Origin: Bacteroidales bacterium UBA3653
GTDB lineage: Bacteria > Bacteroidota > Bacteroidia > Bacteroidales > Paludibacteraceae
DNA length: 64,000 nucleotides
Direction: 5' to 3'
Assembly: GCA_002373505.1 (NCBI GenBank)
Contig: DFKE01000012.1
Span: 124,001-188,000 of the forward strand
Positions 49,803 through 58,846 of the stretch are shown here, piece by piece. The number at the start of each line of letters is the position of its first letter. Positions within the stretch are counted from its first letter, which is position 1. Made by a program: the position numbers and the translations under genes. Below the pieces are notes generated by a model. It worked only from the letters and a program-made list of their open reading frames with translations, was not told the DNA's origin and did no database searches.

Positions 49803-50835
49803 ACGTTATATTGCCCGTTGTATCGAAATTGCCCGTCGCGGCGAGTATTATGTGGCGCCAAATCCGATGGTTGGTGCCGTGCTCGTAGATGCAGATGGTA
49901 CGATTCTTGCCGAAGGCTGGCATGAGAAATACGGCGAAGGACATGCCGAAGTTAATTGCTTTCGCGCTGCGGAAGAAAAAGGCCTTTCACCTTTCACCTT
50001 TCACCTTTCAACTTTATTCGTCTCTCTGGAGCCGTGCAGCCATTACGGCAAAACGCCTCCTTGCGCCAAGTTGATTATCGAAAAGGGAGTAGGCAAAGTG
50101 GTAGTAGGTATGCTGGATCCTAATCCGCTGGTAGCCGGAAAAGGCGTAGCCATGCTGCGCGAGGCAGGGATAGAAGTGGTGGTAGGCGTGATGGAGAAAG
50201 AATGCCGCGAACTGAACAAGCGTTTTCTGTGCCTTCATGAGAAGAAAAGACCGTACGTGATACTGAAATGGGCGCAGACGGCGGATGGTTTAGTGGATGT
50301 ACGAAGGAGCGATGTACGATGTACGAAGGAAGAGCACTTGCAAGGGGCGCTGGCTATCTCGACGCCGGAGACAAAGAGACTGGTGCATAAGATGCGGGCG
50401 GAGAACATGGCTATCATGGTTGGCACCAACACGGTTCTGCTGGATAATCCGCGCCTGCTGACCACCCATTGGGAGGGAAGGAACCCGATTCGCGTGACCA
50501 TGGACAGAAGCGGAAAAATGCCGATGAAATCGAAGATATTTGCTTCTACCGGGAGCGATTATCCGGGAATTGATCCGGTGATTGTCTATCGCGAGCGGAC
50601 GGACTGGAATTTCATCCTGGATGACCTGGCTGGCAGAGGTATTCATTCTATACTGGTAGAAGGCGGTCCTACCTTGCTCCGTTCGATTCTGGCAAGCGGC
50701 ATATGGGACGAGATCCACGTAGAGGTGGCTCCGGAGATAACTATAGGTGACGGTGTTCGTGCGCCGGAAGTGCGCCTGCCCGAGCATTTCGAGCAGGTTG
50801 ACGGACACAGGCTCTACACTATCTTTAATGAATAG
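49777..50835 (+). CDS. ribD: Bifunctional riboflavin biosynthesis deaminase/reductase RibD
   Basis: 352 residues from the ATG at 49777. Deaminase domain: HAE in GHAEVNCFRAAEE and the zinc cysteines in EPCSHYGKTPPC. Reductase domain from about 165: YVILKWAQTADG, MVGTNTVLLDNPRLL and SILVEGGPTLLRSIL. It carries out two steps of riboflavin synthesis. Two in-frame arrays enlarge loops: SPFTFHLST (CCTTTCA units, 49983-50010), between HAE and the zinc cysteines, and VDVRRSDVRCTKEE (GATGTAC units, 50297-50331). Confidence 0.95.
   Translation: MVNEKMINERYIARCIEIARRGEYYVAPNPMVGAVLVDADGTILAEGWHEKYGEGHAEVNCFRAAEEKGLSPFTFHLSTLFVSLEPCSHYGKTPPCAKLIIEKGVGKVVVGMLDPNPLVAGKGVAMLREAGIEVVVGVMEKECRELNKRFLCLHEKKRPYVILKWAQTADGLVDVRRSDVRCTKEEHLQGALAISTPETKRLVHKMRAENMAIMVGTNTVLLDNPRLLTTHWEGRNPIRVTMDRSGKMPMKSKIFASTGSDYPGIDPVIVYRERTDWNFILDDLAGRGIHSILVEGGPTLLRSILASGIWDEIHVEVAPEITIGDGVRAPEVRLPEHFEQVDGHRLYTIFNE
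49983..50010. repeat. Heptamer array CCTTTCA x4 inside ribD
   Basis: Four identical CCTTTCA units, in frame. Confidence 0.95.
50297..50331. repeat. Heptamer array GATGTAC inside ribD
   Basis: Three GATGTAC copies with GAAGG spacers, the reverse complement of the CGTACAT family in the MATE and glycosyltransferase genes. Confidence 0.8.
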
Positions 50836-50990
50836 CATCGTGTCGCCAACGCGACCATCACGGGACCTGGAGGACTGCCTTGACTTGGCAGTCCGAAAAG
50901 GGAAGGCAGGCGGGGAGCCTAAGCCGACCGAGAAGAAGGACGACATCGGCCCCACGTCGGCTAAATTTCTCCCGAGATACCCACCATCTC

Positions 50991-51067
50991 TCGAAAACGG
51001 TTCGATAATGATCCGATAATGGTTCGATAATGAGTGCTAAACGAGTCGTAAATGAGTCGTAAAAGTT
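50991..51067. repeat. 11-bp array TCGATAATGAN x7
   Basis: Seven 11-bp units in exact register, degenerating at the ends; the best are TCGATAATGAT, CCGATAATGGT and TCGATAATGAG, followed by TCGTAAATGAG. Confidence 0.85.
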
Positions 51068-51217
51068 AAGATGACCGCTTTGGATAGTGTTGATGTGTTA
51101 ATCGCTTATGCCAATGTTCAGGACAATTCGAATCTTAAATTAGATTCACACAAATAATTTTTCCACATAAAAAGCGTTTTTGTTGGATTCATGCTTGCAT
51201 ATGTCATTTTTTTTATG

Positions 51218-51225
51218 TATCTTTG
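51218..51225 (+). promoter_or_regulatory. Promoter -7 element for PpiC-like/surA operon
   Basis: TATCTTTG followed by CGCCC; CTTG at 51194-51197 may be the -33 element at 20 bases. ATG follows at 51256. Confidence 0.75.
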
Positions 51226-51255
51226 CGCCCGAAATTGGAATAATGTGCTTGTATT

Positions 51256-52125
51256 ATGAAAAAGAATAAGATTCTTTTGGTATCCTTGGCAGGGTTTTTG
51301 TTAGGTGTTTCATCGGTGTTACTGAGCGGTTGTGCCGCCTATGAGAAGAAGGCTCAGAGCGGTGCGGCTGTAGAGGTGAACGGTATGTATCTGTACCGTT
51401 CGGTTCTGGATTCGCTGACGGTAGGAATGAGTCCGGAGGACAGTTTGCGGACCGTACAGCAATACGTGGGCCAATGGGCGAAAGATGCGCTGATGTATGA
51501 GGCGGCGCAGGGAAGTATCAAGATGAAAGGCAAACGGACGAAGGAGATAGAGGCGCTCGTGGAGGAATACAGGCGCACGTTATATGTGCATAGTTATGAG
51601 GAATATCTGGTGGAGCGCCGGATGCCGAAAGGCGTGCCGGATTCGGTGGTAGCACAGGTATATGAGCAGTTGTCGAACCGGTTCATTTTAGATGAAAGCA
51701 TCGTGAAAGGAATGCTGGTGGTAGTGCCGAACGAAGCCCACGACATAGCCAAACTGCGCGGATGGATGGAGAAAGGGATGCTGGACGAGATAGAGAAATA
51801 CGCGTACAAGAGCGCCAGCGGATATGAGTTGTTCTCCGACCGCTGGATGACGACAACGGCTCTGCTGAACCAGATCCCGATAGCGCGCAGCGACCTGGAA
51901 GCGGCGATGAAGAGCAAGAACCAGGTAGAGGTGAGCGACAGCGTGAAGACCTATCTGCTGCAAGTGACGGAGAAACATCTGCTCGGCGAAAAGATGCCGA
52001 TGGATTACGCGCGGCCGGAGATAGTGAAGATCATTCTGAATGCGCGCGAGGTGGAGTTCCTCAACAAAGAACGCGAACGGCTTTATAACGAAGCAATACA
52101 AAAGCAGAAGGTGAAATTTTATTAA
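51256..52125 (+). CDS. PpiC/SurA-like chaperone lipoprotein without isomerase domain
   Basis: 289 residues. Lipobox LSGC with cysteine about 26. The helical body (VEVNGMYLYRSVLDSL, QYVGQWAKDALMYEAA, VDSVVAQVYEQ-type helix) resembles the chaperone part of SurA/PpiD proteins, but no parvulin domain signature is present. It stands directly upstream of surA and is probably an outer-membrane-protein chaperone partner. Confidence 0.7.
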   Translation: MKKNKILLVSLAGFLLGVSSVLLSGCAAYEKKAQSGAAVEVNGMYLYRSVLDSLTVGMSPEDSLRTVQQYVGQWAKDALMYEAAQGSIKMKGKRTKEIEALVEEYRRTLYVHSYEEYLVERRMPKGVPDSVVAQVYEQLSNRFILDESIVKGMLVVVPNEAHDIAKLRGWMEKGMLDEIEKYAYKSASGYELFSDRWMTTTALLNQIPIARSDLEAAMKSKNQVEVSDSVKTYLLQVTEKHLLGEKMPMDYARPEIVKIILNAREVEFLNKERERLYNEAIQKQKVKFY

Positions 52126-52208
52126 TGAATAGACCGCTTCGCTAAAAGATAAAAGACCGCGGCAAAGCCGCTTAAACGGCAAAGCCGCTTAAAGAAGAAA
52201 GACTGATT
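52126..52208. repeat. Short repeats between PpiC-like gene and surA
   Basis: A 17-bp unit GGCAAAGCCGCTTAAA-C/G is repeated twice (about 52158-52191), preceded by TAGACCGCTTCGC, the reverse complement of the GCGAAGCGGTCT module in pepD. Confidence 0.8.
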
Positions 52209-53552
52209 ATGATAAAGAAGACAGTAACAGCATTATTGTTAGCCATGAGTTTGGGTGTGCAAGCGCAGGGCGTGATAGACGAGGTGATATGGGTAGTAGG
52301 CGACGAGGCTATTTTGCGCAGCGAGGTGGAGGAAGAGCGTCTGCGTGCGCAATACGAAGGTCAGACCATCTCCGGCGACCCCTATTGCGTTATCCCGGAG
52401 CAACTGGCGGTACAGAAATTATTCCTGCACCAGGCCATTATCGACTCTGTGGAAGCGAACGAATCGAGTGTGAGCCACCAGGTGGACATGCGTCTGAACT
52501 ATTACATCAACCAGATCGGTTCGAAAGAGAAGATGGAGGAGTATTTCCGCAAGCCCACCACGGAGATCCGCGAGGAGATGATGACGACCGTCCGCAACCA
52601 GATGATCATCCAGCAGATGCAGCAGAAGCTGACCTCCGATATCAAACCCACTCCGGCAGATATCCGCCGGTATTATAACTCCCTGCCGCTGGATTCTCTG
52701 CCGATGATGCCGGCACAAGTGGAGGTGCAGATTCTCAGTTTCGAACCTCCTGTACCTGTAGAAGAGACGGAGCGTATCAAACAGCGTCTGCGCGAGTTCA
52801 CGGAACGCGTGCAAAACGGGACAGCTGATTTCGGAATGTTAGCGCGTCTCTATTCGGAGGACACGGAGAGCGCCAAGCGCGGCGGCGAGTTGGGTTTTGT
52901 AGGCCGCGGCCAGTTGGTGACCGAGTTTGCGGATGTGGCGTTCAACCTGAACGACCCGAAACGCGTGAGCCGTATCGTCCAGACCGAATACGGATACCAT
53001 ATCATCCAACTGATAGAGAAGAAAGGCGAACGCATCAACTGCCGCCATATCCTTCTCCGCCCGCGTATCAGCGCGACGGACAAGGTGAACGCTATAGAGC
53101 GTCTGGATTCCATCCGTCAGCTGATAGCATCGGACAGCATACAGTTCGAGCAGGCGGTGATCCGCTATTCCCAAGACAAGAACACGGCGATGAATGCAGG
53201 TCTGATGATCAACCCGAATACCGGCGGCAGCAAGTTCGAATACCAGGATCTGGCTCCGGAGATAGCGAAACAGATATACAGCCTGAACGAAGGCGAGGTG
53301 TCGCAGCCGTTCGTGATGATGGACCAGACGAAGAACCGTGAGGTATGCGCTATCGTCCGCGTGAAGAAAAAGACAGATGTCCACCGCGCCAACCTGACGG
53401 ATGATTTCCAGACAATCAAATCGATGCTGGAGCAGAAACTGAGCGGCGAATTTATCCATAACTGGATCCTGAAGAAACAGAAGACGACGTACGTCCAGAT
53501 CAGCCCGGAATGGCAAGGATGCGATTTCGAGTACCCGGGATGGATACACTAA
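52209..53552 (+). CDS. surA: Periplasmic chaperone/isomerase SurA
   Basis: 447 residues. Signal peptide to about residue 20 (GVQAQG). A SurA N-terminal domain (VIDEVIWVVGDEAILRSEVE) is followed by two parvulin-type domains: about 175-275 (QRLREFTERVQNGTADFGMLARLYSED, GGELGFVGRGQLV, TEYGYHIIQL) and a second, weaker one at about 280-390. It escorts unfolded outer-membrane proteins. Downstream, after a GGTGAAA array, is the OstA-like gene; the order chaperone - chaperone - OstA - barrel points to outer-membrane assembly. Confidence 0.93.
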   Translation: MIKKTVTALLLAMSLGVQAQGVIDEVIWVVGDEAILRSEVEEERLRAQYEGQTISGDPYCVIPEQLAVQKLFLHQAIIDSVEANESSVSHQVDMRLNYYINQIGSKEKMEEYFRKPTTEIREEMMTTVRNQMIIQQMQQKLTSDIKPTPADIRRYYNSLPLDSLPMMPAQVEVQILSFEPPVPVEETERIKQRLREFTERVQNGTADFGMLARLYSEDTESAKRGGELGFVGRGQLVTEFADVAFNLNDPKRVSRIVQTEYGYHIIQLIEKKGERINCRHILLRPRISATDKVNAIERLDSIRQLIASDSIQFEQAVIRYSQDKNTAMNAGLMINPNTGGSKFEYQDLAPEIAKQIYSLNEGEVSQPFVMMDQTKNREVCAIVRVKKKTDVHRANLTDDFQTIKSMLEQKLSGEFIHNWILKKQKTTYVQISPEWQGCDFEYPGWIH

Positions 53553-53608
53553 GGTGAAAGGTGAAAGGTGAAAGGTGAAAAGTGAAAGGTGAAAGGTGAA
53601 AGGTGAAA
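53553..53608. repeat. Heptamer array GGTGAAA x8 after surA
   Basis: Eight units in exact 7-bp register (one is AGTGAAA) begin right after the surA stop codon. A GTG within the array is the probable start of the OstA-like gene. Confidence 0.97.
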
Positions 53609-55173
53609 GGAGACATAGTATTAGGTTGCTGGGGCTTGTAGTCCTTTCAATTTTCAATTTTCAATTTTCAATTTCCCAGACGATGGTGTATCTGGAGCGG
53701 GCGAACAACCTGCAGTTTGACCAGGAGAGGCTATCGGATGCGCAGATTCTGAAGGGCAATGTCCTCTTCCGCCATGACGAGATGCTGATGTATTGCGACA
53801 GCGCCTATTTCTACGAGAAGACAAATTCGCTGGATGCTTTCGGTCATGTGCGTTTTGTGCAAGGCGATACGCTGGAGGGTTTCGGCGACAAGCTGTTTTA
53901 CGACGGAAACACCAAGCTTGCGCGGTTACGCCGTCATGTGAAACTGATCCACGGCCGCAAAGACGGCAATCCGACGATTCTGACGACGGACAGTATGAAT
54001 TACGACCGCGCGGCAGGTATTGCGTATTACTGGACCGGCGGCGAAGTGCAGGACTCGCTCAACACCCTGACATCCCTTCGCGGCAACTACCGTCCGAACA
54101 CCAAGCAAGCCGTGTTCAGCGACGGGGTGAAACTGGTCAACCCGAAGTTCGTGCTGACGAGCGACACGATGCTTTACAACACCGACACCAAGATTGCGGA
54201 TATCATCAGCCCGACAGAAATCATCTACGAGGAAGAGACGGATATCCATTCCTCCCGCGGATGGTACAACACCGATAACGAACAATCCATGCTGCTTGAC
54301 CGGTCTGTCGTACACCATTCCGATGGCAGGTTCATGACCGGCGATACGATCTACTACGACAAGCGAATCGGTTTCGGAGAGATACTGGGCAGGATGGAGA
54401 TGCGCGACTCCACCCACGAAGCGACCCTCTACGGCGAGTACGGACAGATGTGGGAGGAGAACAGCCGCGGTTATGCCACCGACAGCGCGCTGATGGTGGA
54501 CTGGTCGGACACCGCGCATATCACGTATATCCACGCGGATACGCTATTTACAGAGGAGTTGCATTATACCGATTCCGCCTTGCAGGACAGCACCTACCGC
54601 CGCGTACGCGGGCATTACGGCGTACGGGTGTACCGGAACGATGCGCAGATGGTGTGCGACTCGATGGTATATCTGGGATCCGACTCCACGATGCATCTGT
54701 ATATCCATCCTATCTGCTGGAACGAGAACCAGCAGATATCGGCGGACAGCATGACGATATATATCGTCAACGGCGCAGTGGAGCACTTGTACGGAGTGGG
54801 GAAGGCACTATGCGTGATGGAGGACTCGATCGATTATTACAACCAAATGAGCGGAAAGGAAGTGACCGCCTATATCAAAGACGGAGAGCTGGATATCATC
54901 GACATGAGCGGCAATGCGCTGACCATCTACTATGCCAAAGAGGATAACGGCGACTATGTGGGGCTGAATACGACGGAGAGCAGTTTCATCCGGATGTATA
55001 TAGAAGACCGGCAGATGCACCATATGCGTTTTACGAAAGAGACGACGGGAGTGCTCTATCCGATGGACCAGATCCCGAGCGGAGGCGACCGTCTGGCGCT
55101 TTTCTTCTGGGCGGCAGAGGTGAGACCCACGGACGCGCAGGATGTGTTCCGGAAAGTGAAAAATGAAAGGTGA
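53596..55173 (+). CDS. OstA/LptA-like lipopolysaccharide-transport protein
   Basis: 525 residues from a GTG in the heptamer array; an ATG at 53683 would remove the signal peptide. Signal peptide hydrophobic core LLGLVVLSIFNFQFSIS, with the end encoded by CAATTTT units. The mature protein repeats the OstA beta-jelly-roll pattern (QILKGNVLFRHDEMLMYCDSAYFYEK, VFSDGVKLVNPKFVLTSDTM, HTYG-type LYGEYG). OstA proteins carry lipopolysaccharide across the periplasm; Bacteroidota versions are long. It lies 44 bases after surA. Confidence 0.85.
   Translation: MKGERRHSIRLLGLVVLSIFNFQFSISQTMVYLERANNLQFDQERLSDAQILKGNVLFRHDEMLMYCDSAYFYEKTNSLDAFGHVRFVQGDTLEGFGDKLFYDGNTKLARLRRHVKLIHGRKDGNPTILTTDSMNYDRAAGIAYYWTGGEVQDSLNTLTSLRGNYRPNTKQAVFSDGVKLVNPKFVLTSDTMLYNTDTKIADIISPTEIIYEEETDIHSSRGWYNTDNEQSMLLDRSVVHHSDGRFMTGDTIYYDKRIGFGEILGRMEMRDSTHEATLYGEYGQMWEENSRGYATDSALMVDWSDTAHITYIHADTLFTEELHYTDSALQDSTYRRVRGHYGVRVYRNDAQMVCDSMVYLGSDSTMHLYIHPICWNENQQISADSMTIYIVNGAVEHLYGVGKALCVMEDSIDYYNQMSGKEVTAYIKDGELDIIDMSGNALTIYYAKEDNGDYVGLNTTESSFIRMYIEDRQMHHMRFTKETTGVLYPMDQIPSGGDRLALFFWAAEVRPTDAQDVFRKVKNER
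53648..53675. repeat. Heptamer array CAATTTT x4 in signal-peptide region of OstA-like gene
   Basis: Three CAATTTT units and one CAATTTC, encoding FNFQFSIS. Confidence 0.95.
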
Positions 55174-55234
55174 AAATTGCGTAGCAATAATCGTTCGAGC
55201 AGAGCGAGATAAGAAAAATGAAAGGAAAAGATAT

Positions 55235-55972
55235 ATGAAGAAAGTTTTTTTAACAGTGATTTTAGCCTGTGTGGCAGCAGGTGTGTTCGCCGTTGATCTG
55301 CCCAAACAGGGTTTCGGTCTGCAGATAGGATGGGCACAGCCGATATTGCGTCTCAACAGCCCGGATAATCCTTCGTATGCGAAAGACTCGCTGAGCCATG
55401 TGGTGAAGATGAACGGTTTCAAGGTAGGTGTGGTCTATGACGGCAGTATCATTGCGGGCTTCGGAACCTCCATCGGTTTGAACTATACGTTCGGCGTCTC
55501 CAACGGAGGATGGAAATCAATCAATGCCTCTTACGGCAAATACCCGCAGGGACGCCAGCTGATCACGTATCAGGAACTGGAGCTTTTTGTGGACTGGCAG
55601 TATAAGTTCGAGATAGCCAAAGAGACGTATCTGATGCTCTATACCGGTCCTACCCTCCAGTGCGGTCTGACTTTCGATATGCGTCAGGACAGGCGGGAAG
55701 AGGATCTCTATACGGGCGATATCACCACTACTTACGGTGTCCGAAACAGCGCATATAAAACAACTGTCAACGATGAAAACCTGCGCCGTCTGAATGTGAC
55801 ATGGGGCGTGGGTGCCGGATTCCAATACAAGCGTTATTTCCTGCGCGGAGGATATGATTTCGGTCTGCTCAACCCGTATAAGAACCGCGATTTCGAGAAC
55901 GGTAACCATACCCGCGGCCGGCTGGATCAATGGAATATCAAGGTCGGTGTTTATTTATGGTACCAAGATTAA
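55235..55972 (+). CDS. Small outer-membrane beta-barrel protein, paralogue of 27747-28514
   Basis: 245 residues from the ATG at 55235. Signal peptide to about residue 18 (GVFAVD). Amphipathic strands and the segment VTWGVGAGFQYKRYFLRGGYDFGLLNP show the relation to the barrel at 27747. The end VGVYLWYQD is atypical because it lacks a terminal Phe, but a Tyr lies three residues earlier. Located between OstA-like and dnaG genes. Confidence 0.82.
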   Translation: MKKVFLTVILACVAAGVFAVDLPKQGFGLQIGWAQPILRLNSPDNPSYAKDSLSHVVKMNGFKVGVVYDGSIIAGFGTSIGLNYTFGVSNGGWKSINASYGKYPQGRQLITYQELELFVDWQYKFEIAKETYLMLYTGPTLQCGLTFDMRQDRREEDLYTGDITTTYGVRNSAYKTTVNDENLRRLNVTWGVGAGFQYKRYFLRGGYDFGLLNPYKNRDFENGNHTRGRLDQWNIKVGVYLWYQD

Positions 55973-56036
55973 TAATAACCCTACTAGGCGGAGGCCGCTC
56001 TTCCCGATTAGCGGGAAGACGCTCCGGGTATGCAGA

Positions 56037-58013
56037 ATGATTCCGAGAGAAACGATAGATAGGATTTTTGCTGCAGCCAAGATAGAAGAGGTTGTCAGCG
56101 ACTATGTAACACTCCGCAAACGCGGAGCGAACCTTATCGGGCTCTGTCCTTTCCATACGGAAAAGACAGGGTCTTTTACTGTCAGTCCCTCCAAGGGTAT
56201 ATACAAATGTTTCGGCTGCGGAGCCAGCGGACATGCACTCAAGTTCATTATGGAGATAGAGCAGTGCACGTTCGTCGAGGCGGTGAAGCAGCTGGGCAAG
56301 AAATACCATATCGAGGTGGAGGAACGCGAGATGACGGCGGAGGAACAGCAGCGGCAGGATAACCGCGAGTCCATGTTTGTGGTCAATGATTTTGCCAACA
56401 AATGGTTTCAGTCCCAGTTATGGGACACGCCGGAGGGACAGGCTATCGGTCTGGGCTATTTCCGCGAACGCGGTCTGCGCGACGATATCATCCGCAAGTT
56501 CCAACTCGGCTATTCGCCGGAGAAAGGCAACCCGCTGGCGAAGGCGCTGAAGGAGAAAGGATTCAAGGAGGAGTTTATCGTCAATGATGTAGATACCAAG
56601 ATAGGCGTAGGAGTGGTAGGCAAGAGCGAAGACGGACGTCTGTACGACCGTTTCCGCGACCGCGTGATGTTCCCTATCTTCACCGTCAGCGGCAAGCCCG
56701 TCGCTTTCGCCGGACGTATATTGAAGAAGAAAGAGAACGTAGGCAAATACGTCAACTCGCCGGACTCCATCATCTATTCCAAGACCAACGAGTTGTACGG
56801 TCTCTTCCAGGCCAAGCAGGCTATCTCCCGTGCGGACATGTGCTATCTGGTAGAAGGCCAGATGGACGTGATCTCGATGCACCAGAGCGGGATAGAGAAT
56901 GTGGTGGCGAGCGGCGGAACGGCGCTGACCAAGCCGCAGATACGCCTCATTCAGCGGTTCACCTCCAATATCACGGTGCTCTACGACGGCGATGCGGCAG
57001 GTATTCATGCGGCGCTGCGAGGAATAGACATGTTCCTGGAGGAAGGGTTCAACGTCAATGTGGTGCTGCTGCCGGACGGAGAAGACCCGGACAGCTACGC
57101 GCAGAACCACGACTCTACGGAGTTTATCCGATATATAGAGGCGAACAAGACTGATTTCATCCGCTTCAAATCCGCCTTGCTCAGCAACGATGCCGGTGAC
57201 AACCCGCAGAAACGCGCCGCGCTGATAAAGGATATCACGGCTTCCATTGCTATCATCCCGGATATGATCACGCGCCAGGTCTATATCAAAGATTGTGCGG
57301 AGAGGCTGCATATAGGAGAACAGATATTGACCAATGAAGTGATCAAACTGCGCCGCAAACGGATGGAGGAACACCGTAAGCAGGAAGAGCAGGCGGCAGA
57401 GGCAGAGACCCGGGAACCGGAGAGCACAAGTCCGGAACCGGTAGCAGAGGTGGCGGTCAAACCGGTCCATCCGCAGCGTCCGCAGATAACGCCAAAGAGC
57501 CAGCTGGAGAAAAACTATTATAACCTGCTGCAATTATTGGTGCGTTATGGCGAGCGTCCCATAGAGGTAGAAGGGGTGGTGTACAGTATCGGCGAAGTGA
57601 TTATCTACACGCTCGAACAAGACGAGATCAAGCCGCCGTATGAAGTGTTCCGACAGATAATGGACGAGTTCAAACGGCATTGCAAGGACGAAGGATTCAA
57701 GGCGGAGCAGTTCTTCAAGTTCCACCCCGATCCGCTGATAAGCGCTATAGCCATAGATATGATAGCCGAGAAATATCAGTTCGCGTCAGCGGATTTTGAG
57801 GACCGCCTCGGCGAACTGGTGACGCAATTGTTATACGAGATCAAGCTGACGGTAATCAATATCCAGATAGCCGAGTTGGAGGAGGGGCTGAAGGAGGCGC
57901 AGGCGAATAATGATATAGACCGTCAGATGCAGATTCTGGCGCATCAGCCGGAGCTTATCAAAGCGCGGAACGAGATCTGCAAGATTCTGGGGAACAGGGT
58001 GATTAGTGTTTAG
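56037..58013 (+). CDS. dnaG: DNA primase DnaG
   Basis: 658 residues from the ATG at 56037. The CHC2 zinc finger CPFHTEKTGSF...YKCFGCGASGHA lies near residues 40-70, and the TOPRIM segment VEGQMDVISMHQSG and LYDGDAAGIHAALRG at about 260-330. It makes RNA primers for replication. The C-terminal 200 residues, which should bind DnaB, begin after a proline- and glutamate-rich linker. A hairpin CTTCCCG-ATTAG-CGGGAAG (56001-56019) lies 18 bases before the start. The stop TAG belongs to the GTTTAGA-type array. Confidence 0.96.
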   Translation: MIPRETIDRIFAAAKIEEVVSDYVTLRKRGANLIGLCPFHTEKTGSFTVSPSKGIYKCFGCGASGHALKFIMEIEQCTFVEAVKQLGKKYHIEVEEREMTAEEQQRQDNRESMFVVNDFANKWFQSQLWDTPEGQAIGLGYFRERGLRDDIIRKFQLGYSPEKGNPLAKALKEKGFKEEFIVNDVDTKIGVGVVGKSEDGRLYDRFRDRVMFPIFTVSGKPVAFAGRILKKKENVGKYVNSPDSIIYSKTNELYGLFQAKQAISRADMCYLVEGQMDVISMHQSGIENVVASGGTALTKPQIRLIQRFTSNITVLYDGDAAGIHAALRGIDMFLEEGFNVNVVLLPDGEDPDSYAQNHDSTEFIRYIEANKTDFIRFKSALLSNDAGDNPQKRAALIKDITASIAIIPDMITRQVYIKDCAERLHIGEQILTNEVIKLRRKRMEEHRKQEEQAAEAETREPESTSPEPVAEVAVKPVHPQRPQITPKSQLEKNYYNLLQLLVRYGERPIEVEGVVYSIGEVIIYTLEQDEIKPPYEVFRQIMDEFKRHCKDEGFKAEQFFKFHPDPLISAIAIDMIAEKYQFASADFEDRLGELVTQLLYEIKLTVINIQIAELEEGLKEAQANNDIDRQMQILAHQPELIKARNEICKILGNRVISV

Positions 58014-58034
58014 AGTTTAGTGTTTAGAGATTAG
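58007..58034. repeat. Heptamer array TGTTTAG x4 at dnaG stop
   Basis: TGTTTAG, AGTTTAG, TGTTTAG and AGATTAG in exact register. The first TAG is the dnaG stop. The next gene starts 5 bases after the array. Confidence 0.93.
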
Positions 58035-58039
58035 AGGAG

Positions 58040-58819
58040 ATGTTATTCGGTGAGATTGCATACGGGCCTATCCACAGCCGCCGTTTAGGCACGAGCCTGG
58101 GCATGGAGATCATGCCGCTGGAGCATAAATTATGTACGTTCGATTGCGTCTATTGCGAGTGCGGATGGAACGAGAGAGTGGACCATCCTCGCCTGCCGAC
58201 CCGTGAGGAAGTGCGCCAGGCGCTGGAGACGAAATTGAACCAAATAGTAAACGGTACTTGTCCGAATGGTACCGGTCTTGATGTCATCACTTTCTCCGGC
58301 AACGGGGAACCGACGCTCCATCCGGATTTCTTAGGTATCATTCAGGATACCTGCGCTTTGCGTGACCGCTATTGTCCGTCCGCCAAAGTGAGTGTGCTGT
58401 CCAATTCCACCCAACTGGGCAGGCAGGATGTGGCGCAGGCGCTGCGGCTGTGCGACAACCGGATTCTCAAACTGGATGCCGGTACGGACGAGATGATGCG
58501 GCGCATCGACAGGCCGGTTAACAGCGGACTGACGGTGGAGAAGATCATAGAATGGCTGTCGGTGTTCAACGGTGATTTTACGCTGCAGACCTGTTTCCTC
58601 CGCGGCTCTCATGACGGAGAGGTCATAGATAACACCACACCGGAGGAGCTGGAGGCATGGTATCGCGCCGTTGCGCAACTGCGGCCGAAACAGGTCATGA
58701 TCTATGTCATCGACCGCAAGACGCCGGAGGAGCATCTGGAGAAAATCTCCCGCGAGGAGATGGAGCGTATCGCTATGCCGCTGATAAATAAAGGATATGA
58801 TGTTATCATCAGCGCATAA
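58040..58819 (+). CDS. Radical SAM protein
   Basis: 259 residues. The iron-sulfur cluster motif is CTFDCVYC (residues about 32-39), with FSGNGEPTLHPDF for SAM binding (GGE-like motif read as GNGEPT). The fold is that of short radical SAM enzymes of the wyosine-like/COG0731 type. The substrate is not clear from sequence. It begins 26 bases after dnaG and is followed by the glycosyltransferase after 27. Confidence 0.85.
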   Translation: MLFGEIAYGPIHSRRLGTSLGMEIMPLEHKLCTFDCVYCECGWNERVDHPRLPTREEVRQALETKLNQIVNGTCPNGTGLDVITFSGNGEPTLHPDFLGIIQDTCALRDRYCPSAKVSVLSNSTQLGRQDVAQALRLCDNRILKLDAGTDEMMRRIDRPVNSGLTVEKIIEWLSVFNGDFTLQTCFLRGSHDGEVIDNTTPEELEAWYRAVAQLRPKQVMIYVIDRKTPEEHLEKISREEMERIAMPLINKGYDVIISA

Positions 58820-58846
58820 AAAACAGTCATTATTCATTTTTCACTG

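Larger units (their letters stand above)
50836..51255. other. Intergenic region before PpiC-like gene
   Basis: No gene is credible. It holds an 11-bp array (50991-51067), AT-rich DNA and the promoter at 51218. Confidence 0.8.
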
